Shown piece by piece: positions 6,014 to 9,011 of a stretch of DNA of 9,011 bases. Within the stretch, counting starts at the first letter, position 1, and every line of letters begins with the position of its first letter. A program made the translations under genes and the position numbers. Where the stretch lies: positions 1 to 9,011 of the forward strand of contig CAIYTJ010000674.1 in assembly GCA_903929065.1 (NCBI GenBank), read 5' to 3'. The notes under the pieces are model-generated. The model had not been told where the DNA came from and did no database searches. It saw only the letters and a program-made list of their open reading frames with translations. Source of the DNA: an uncultured Bacteroidales bacterium (GTDB lineage Bacteria; Bacteroidota; Bacteroidia; Bacteroidales; Paludibacteraceae).

Positions 6014-6815
6014 TCCGGTTGAGAAAGAAATGACGTTTTGGGATCATCTGGACGATTTAAGAAGAACTATTTTTCGAATTGCCGGAGTTGTCGGAGTTGC
6101 TTCAATCGCTTTCTTTGCTTTCATGAAACCGCTTTTTGATGAAATTATTCTGGCACCATCCCGAAACGATTTTTTTCTTTATCGTTGGTTTGGCGAAATT
6201 AGCAAACAATTGCCATTTCTTCCCGATTTTATAACGAGGAATTATAATATCAGGATTATCAATATTAATCTTGCTTCTCAGTTTTTTGTTCACCTGACAT
6301 CATCCCTGTGGTTTTCGCTGGTGTTCAGTTTTCCTTTTATTATTTACCAGCTTTTTATTTTTATTAAACCTGCTCTTTATGCCAACGAACGGAAAAATGC
6401 AGGCGGAGTGTTCCTGTTCGGTAATATATTGTTTTACTGCGGTGTAGCCATTGGTTATTTATTTCTTTTCCCGCTCACTTTACGGTTTTTAGCCGGTTAT
6501 GAGCTTAGTAAATTTATTGAACAAAGTGTTTCACTGGATTCGTACATGAGTACTTTTCTGATGGTTTGCTTTTTTATGGGATTGGTTTTCGAGTTGCCAA
6601 TTGTTGCCTGGTTTTTATCGCAGCTTGGTATCTTGCATCGCGAATTCTTCAACAAATACCGCAGACATGTATTCTTTTCATTGTTCGTATTTGTAGCCAT
6701 ATTTTCTCCAACCGGCGATCCGCTGACCATTATGCTGTTTTTTATCCCGATTTATGCTCTTTGGGAACTTAGTGCATTGGTTGTGAAAAAGAAACCGAAA
6801 GAAGTTGAGGAGTAG
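6006..6815 (+). CDS. tatC: Sec-independent translocase subunit TatC
   Basis: A 269-residue multi-spanning inner membrane protein that recognises twin-arginine signal peptides. The N-terminus has FWDHLDDLRR at 11-20, the conserved H-L-x-x-L-R segment before the first span. Residues equivalent to the E. coli signal-binding and core positions are seen: Glu128 in KPALYANERK (E. coli Glu103), Glu196 in VFELP (Glu170), and Asp238 in FSPTGDP (Asp211). Six hydrophobic stretches fit spans at about 23-43, 91-122, 134-158, 180-204, 220-237 and 240-260. The loop after the first span (about residues 44-90) is longer than in E. coli. It overlaps tatA by 8 bases in the sequence ATGAGTGA, the standard tatAC arrangement. 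Confidence 0.96.
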   Translation: MSDPVEKEMTFWDHLDDLRRTIFRIAGVVGVASIAFFAFMKPLFDEIILAPSRNDFFLYRWFGEISKQLPFLPDFITRNYNIRIININLASQFFVHLTSSLWFSLVFSFPFIIYQLFIFIKPALYANERKNAGGVFLFGNILFYCGVAIGYLFLFPLTLRFLAGYELSKFIEQSVSLDSYMSTFLMVCFFMGLVFELPIVAWFLSQLGILHREFFNKYRRHVFFSLFVFVAIFSPTGDPLTIMLFFIPIYALWELSALVVKKKPKEVEE

Positions 6816-6858
6816 TTGTATTTGATTGAATTTCTTTTATTTAAAGCAAATCTCTGAA

Positions 6859-8196
6859 ATGAAACGGAATCAGGTTTTAATCATGCTTTTTCTTATAATT
6901 TCATTTCAGGCTTTTCCTCAAAAAGTCAGATTCAGCCTTCTTTTTCCTCCCATGAAGGTTGGTGATCCTTACTGGAATGACGTAAACACCTATGTTTTGC
7001 CAAGTCCTTTGATTACGGACGTAACCGTTGCAATGAAATGGTCGGATATTGAAACTGCACAGGGAGTGTATGATTTCAGTATTTTCGATGCACAACTCAA
7101 TCATTTCTATACTGCCGTGAAAAAAGTGAATATCGTTACACAACCCATTTCACCCAGCGGAAAAAACACGTTCACTCCTGCCTATATTTTTACTCCCGAA
7201 TGGGCAGAATCACTTGGTGCAGCGCAACTGGATGTAATAACCTGCAGCAGTTTTACAGGTGATGGAACAGCCAATTCAGGAATGCCGGTGCCTTATGAAG
7301 TGCCTTTCAAACAAGGATTGAAAAACTTTTTCACGCAGGTAATTAATCATTATAAAAACAATCCGAATATAGGTTATATCCGTTTGGGACTGGCGATTGG
7401 CGGTGATTTTTTCCCTCGGTGTTCAAGTTTTATGCCCGGATTCTCAGCTAAAGTATGGACTGAATATGCTGCCGAGATGAATGCGTTTGAAGCGTCGCTT
7501 CACCCAACCATGCAATTAATGCAATCGGTTTGCCAGATTACGGCAGCCAATGATGGAAATGCAGATATTGAAGCAGACAATGCGGTTAAAAACGGAATTA
7601 CTATCGGTGTTCAGGGTTGGGAAATATCCGATAATACAGCCAAAACATGCACTTCAGACTGGTGCGCCTTATTCGATAAGTATTATGGAAAAGTAGGTCC
7701 GCTGGAACTTCAAACGCTTGCAGCAAGTGATCCGACCGGTGCATCACAAACCGGTTCGCTGGTAGATTTAATTCCATTTGCCGTAGCGCACAAAGCTCAG
7801 ATTCTGGAACTTTATACGCTTGACTGGTTACTGGCACTTGACCCGAATTACAGTACATTGTACGGCACGACGGCGACTTATGCGCCATTTGCTTCGGCAT
7901 ATTTAAAAACTATTACAGATGCATCCGTTGCTTCAGGGTTTGAAAATATAAATAATAATCAATACTCGGTTATTATTCCGGATGTTTCAAACGATAAGAT
8001 TACGATTAAAAGTATTTTGCCGGGTATTAAAGAAATAATGATATTCAATACTTTAGGACAAGAGTTGTTGTCTGATAAATTTTCGGAAGAAGAAACTTCC
8101 ATTAATTTATCTGTCTTGAAAGCCGGATTTTATTGCATAATTATTAAAAACAATTTCAATAAAAATACCGAAGCATTCAAATACATTAAGAATTAA
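6859..8196 (+). CDS. Secreted TIM-barrel-like protein with T9SS type A C-terminal sorting domain
   Basis: The start is placed at the ATG at 6859, giving 445 residues. An upstream in-frame TTG at 6826 would put 11 extra residues ahead of a normal signal peptide. Residues 1-21 (MKRNQVLIMLFLIISFQAFPQ) are a Sec signal peptide. Residues 22 to about 365 look like a glycoside-hydrolase-type barrel: WSDIETAQGVYDFS is the strand-2 pattern of clan GH-A relatives. The expected Asn-Glu pair after strand 4 is not seen; that place reads GLAIGGDFFP with Asp183. Glu255, Glu283 and Glu317 lie in later strand-like segments. From about residue 370 the protein has a T9SS sorting domain (IMIFNTLGQELL, SINLSVLKAGFY, ending in FKYIKN), so it is probably exported to the cell surface or medium. 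It starts 43 bp after tatC. The substrate is unknown, and a non-catalytic role is possible. Confidence 0.8.
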   Translation: MKRNQVLIMLFLIISFQAFPQKVRFSLLFPPMKVGDPYWNDVNTYVLPSPLITDVTVAMKWSDIETAQGVYDFSIFDAQLNHFYTAVKKVNIVTQPISPSGKNTFTPAYIFTPEWAESLGAAQLDVITCSSFTGDGTANSGMPVPYEVPFKQGLKNFFTQVINHYKNNPNIGYIRLGLAIGGDFFPRCSSFMPGFSAKVWTEYAAEMNAFEASLHPTMQLMQSVCQITAANDGNADIEADNAVKNGITIGVQGWEISDNTAKTCTSDWCALFDKYYGKVGPLELQTLAASDPTGASQTGSLVDLIPFAVAHKAQILELYTLDWLLALDPNYSTLYGTTATYAPFASAYLKTITDASVASGFENINNNQYSVIIPDVSNDKITIKSILPGIKEIMIFNTLGQELLSDKFSEEETSINLSVLKAGFYCIIIKNNFNKNTEAFKYIKN

Positions 8197-8202
8197 ATTG
8201 AT

Positions 8203-8210
8203 TATATTTG
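8203..8210 (+). promoter_or_regulatory. -7 promoter box of the DUF362 gene
   Basis: TATATTTG followed by CACC is a perfect TAnnTTTG element. It starts 7 bases after the stop of the preceding gene and lies about 60 bases ahead of the DUF362 ATG, so this gene probably has its own promoter. The -33 position has no clear TTTG. Confidence 0.6.
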
Positions 8211-8270
8211 CACCATTAATTGGATGACCAAATTTAAAACAGATTTCAAACTTTAATACATAATAATTTT

Positions 8271-9011
8271 ATGAAAAGACGTGATTTTTTCAAATCAGCT
8301 GCAATTGTTGGTTTGGCATCGGTTGTAAAAACCAGTGCATTCGGATCGGTTGTTTCAAATACCAGTAAAAGTATGGCTGTAAGTTCAGAGCCTGATTTAG
8401 TGGCTATTATGGGTGGTGAACCTGAAGCTATGTTGATTCGTGCTTTCAAAGAACTTGGAGGAATAAAAAATTACGTAAAAAAAGGACAAAAGGTTGTTAT
8501 CAAGCCCAATATCGGCTGGGACAGAGCACCCGAGCTGGCAGCCAATACAAATCCATTGCTGATTGGTGCATTGGTAAAAATATGTAAAGCAGCAGGAGCT
8601 TCTGAGATACTGGTTTTCGATCATACTTGCCACGACTGGAAAAAAAGTTACGCCAACAGCGGAATTGAAGCTGCTGTAAATGCTGCCGGAGGCAAAATGG
8701 TTCCCGGAAATGATGAATCATTCTACCGCGAAGTGGAAATTCCAAATGGTGTTAATATGAAAAAGAATGCCATTCATAAAGCACTTCTTGATTGTGATGT
8801 ATGGTTTAATGTTCCTGTTTTAAAGCATCACGGTGGTGCTAAAAACTCAATATCAATGAAAAACCTGATGGGAATTGTTTGGGATAGAAAGACTTTCCAT
8901 TCAAATGATTTGCACCAATGTATTGCTGATATTGCAACTTTCCACAAAAAACCCGCATTAAACATCATTGACGCTTACCGTATAATGAAATCTAACGGAC
9001 CACAGGGAAAA
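8271..9011 (+). CDS. Partial DUF362-domain protein with twin-arginine signal (cut by right edge)
   Basis: An open frame of 247 codons from the ATG at 8271 to the window end, with no stop. The N-terminus is a Tat signal: MKRRDFFK, with Arg3-Arg4 followed by Asp-Phe-Phe-Lys, then a moderately hydrophobic stretch (SAAIVGLASVV). The mature part carries DUF362 features: VVIKPNIGWDRAPE, a Cys/His-containing segment FDHTCHDW, NVPVLKHHGGAKNSISMKNLMG, and ALNIIDAYRIM near the edge. DUF362 proteins have no settled function; many occur next to or fused with iron-sulfur cluster domains, so cofactor loading before export would explain the use of Tat, but this is inference. It lies downstream of tatA and tatC, making it a likely local substrate. 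The start is firm because the RR motif follows it directly and TAATAATTTT precedes it. Confidence 0.92.
   Translation, partial: MKRRDFFKSAAIVGLASVVKTSAFGSVVSNTSKSMAVSSEPDLVAIMGGEPEAMLIRAFKELGGIKNYVKKGQKVVIKPNIGWDRAPELAANTNPLLIGALVKICKAAGASEILVFDHTCHDWKKSYANSGIEAAVNAAGGKMVPGNDESFYREVEIPNGVNMKKNAIHKALLDCDVWFNVPVLKHHGGAKNSISMKNLMGIVWDRKTFHSNDLHQCIADIATFHKKPALNIIDAYRIMKSNGPQGK

Noticed and set aside
6826..6858. Upstream TTG start for the T9SS cargo gene
   Set aside because: It would place 11 residues ahead of a well-formed signal peptide that begins at the ATG at 6859.
7601..7900. 99-codon minus-strand open frame inside the T9SS cargo gene
   Set aside because: It is antisense to a coherent secreted protein and has no recognisable motif.
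8246..8745. Minus-strand open frames antisense to the DUF362 gene
   Set aside because: The plus-strand frame has a Tat signal and conserved DUF362 motifs through the same region. The antisense frames have neither motifs nor signals.

Overview
The window looks like chromosomal DNA of a Bacteroidota bacterium, probably of the class Bacteroidia. Four observations support this: several upstream regions carry the TAnnTTTG -7 box typical of the phylum; start codons are preceded by A/T-rich stretches instead of strong Shine-Dalgarno sites; the tRNA gene does not encode its CCA end; and one secreted protein ends in a type IX secretion (T9SS) type A sorting domain. Genus or species cannot be told from the sequence. 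No mobile element, CRISPR array, rRNA gene or phage gene was seen.

Left part (1-830): everything here reads leftward. A lipoprotein gene of unknown function runs off the left edge. A tRNA-Pro(CGG) gene follows with a promoter-like box in front of it and a strong hairpin terminator behind it.

Histidine part (831-4055): a HAD-family phosphatase gene, hisD and hisC lie in one rightward run. HisD catalyses the last two oxidations of histidine synthesis and HisC the transamination of imidazole-acetol phosphate. The step between them, histidinol-phosphate dephosphorylation, has no HisB gene in the window. The HAD gene directly ahead of hisD is therefore a possible but unproven candidate. A short block of direct repeats separates hisD from hisC.

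Middle part (4056-5680): a MaoC-type hydratase gene and an aldo/keto reductase gene sit 13 bp apart behind one promoter, with a small palindrome in the leader and an intrinsic terminator at the end.

Right part (5681-9011): tatA and tatC overlap by 8 bp and encode a minimal twin-arginine translocase. Next comes a secreted TIM-barrel-like protein with a T9SS sorting domain. A DUF362 protein with a clear twin-arginine signal (MKRRDFFK) follows and is cut by the right edge. The region thus places a Tat machine beside a likely Tat substrate, with an outer-membrane-secreted protein between them.

Most of the window is ordinary housekeeping and accessory metabolism. Nothing in it clearly amounts to an undescribed system. 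The leads worth checking are the HAD-hisD pairing, the T9SS cargo with no obvious glycosidase acid/base motif, and the Tat/DUF362 neighbourhood.
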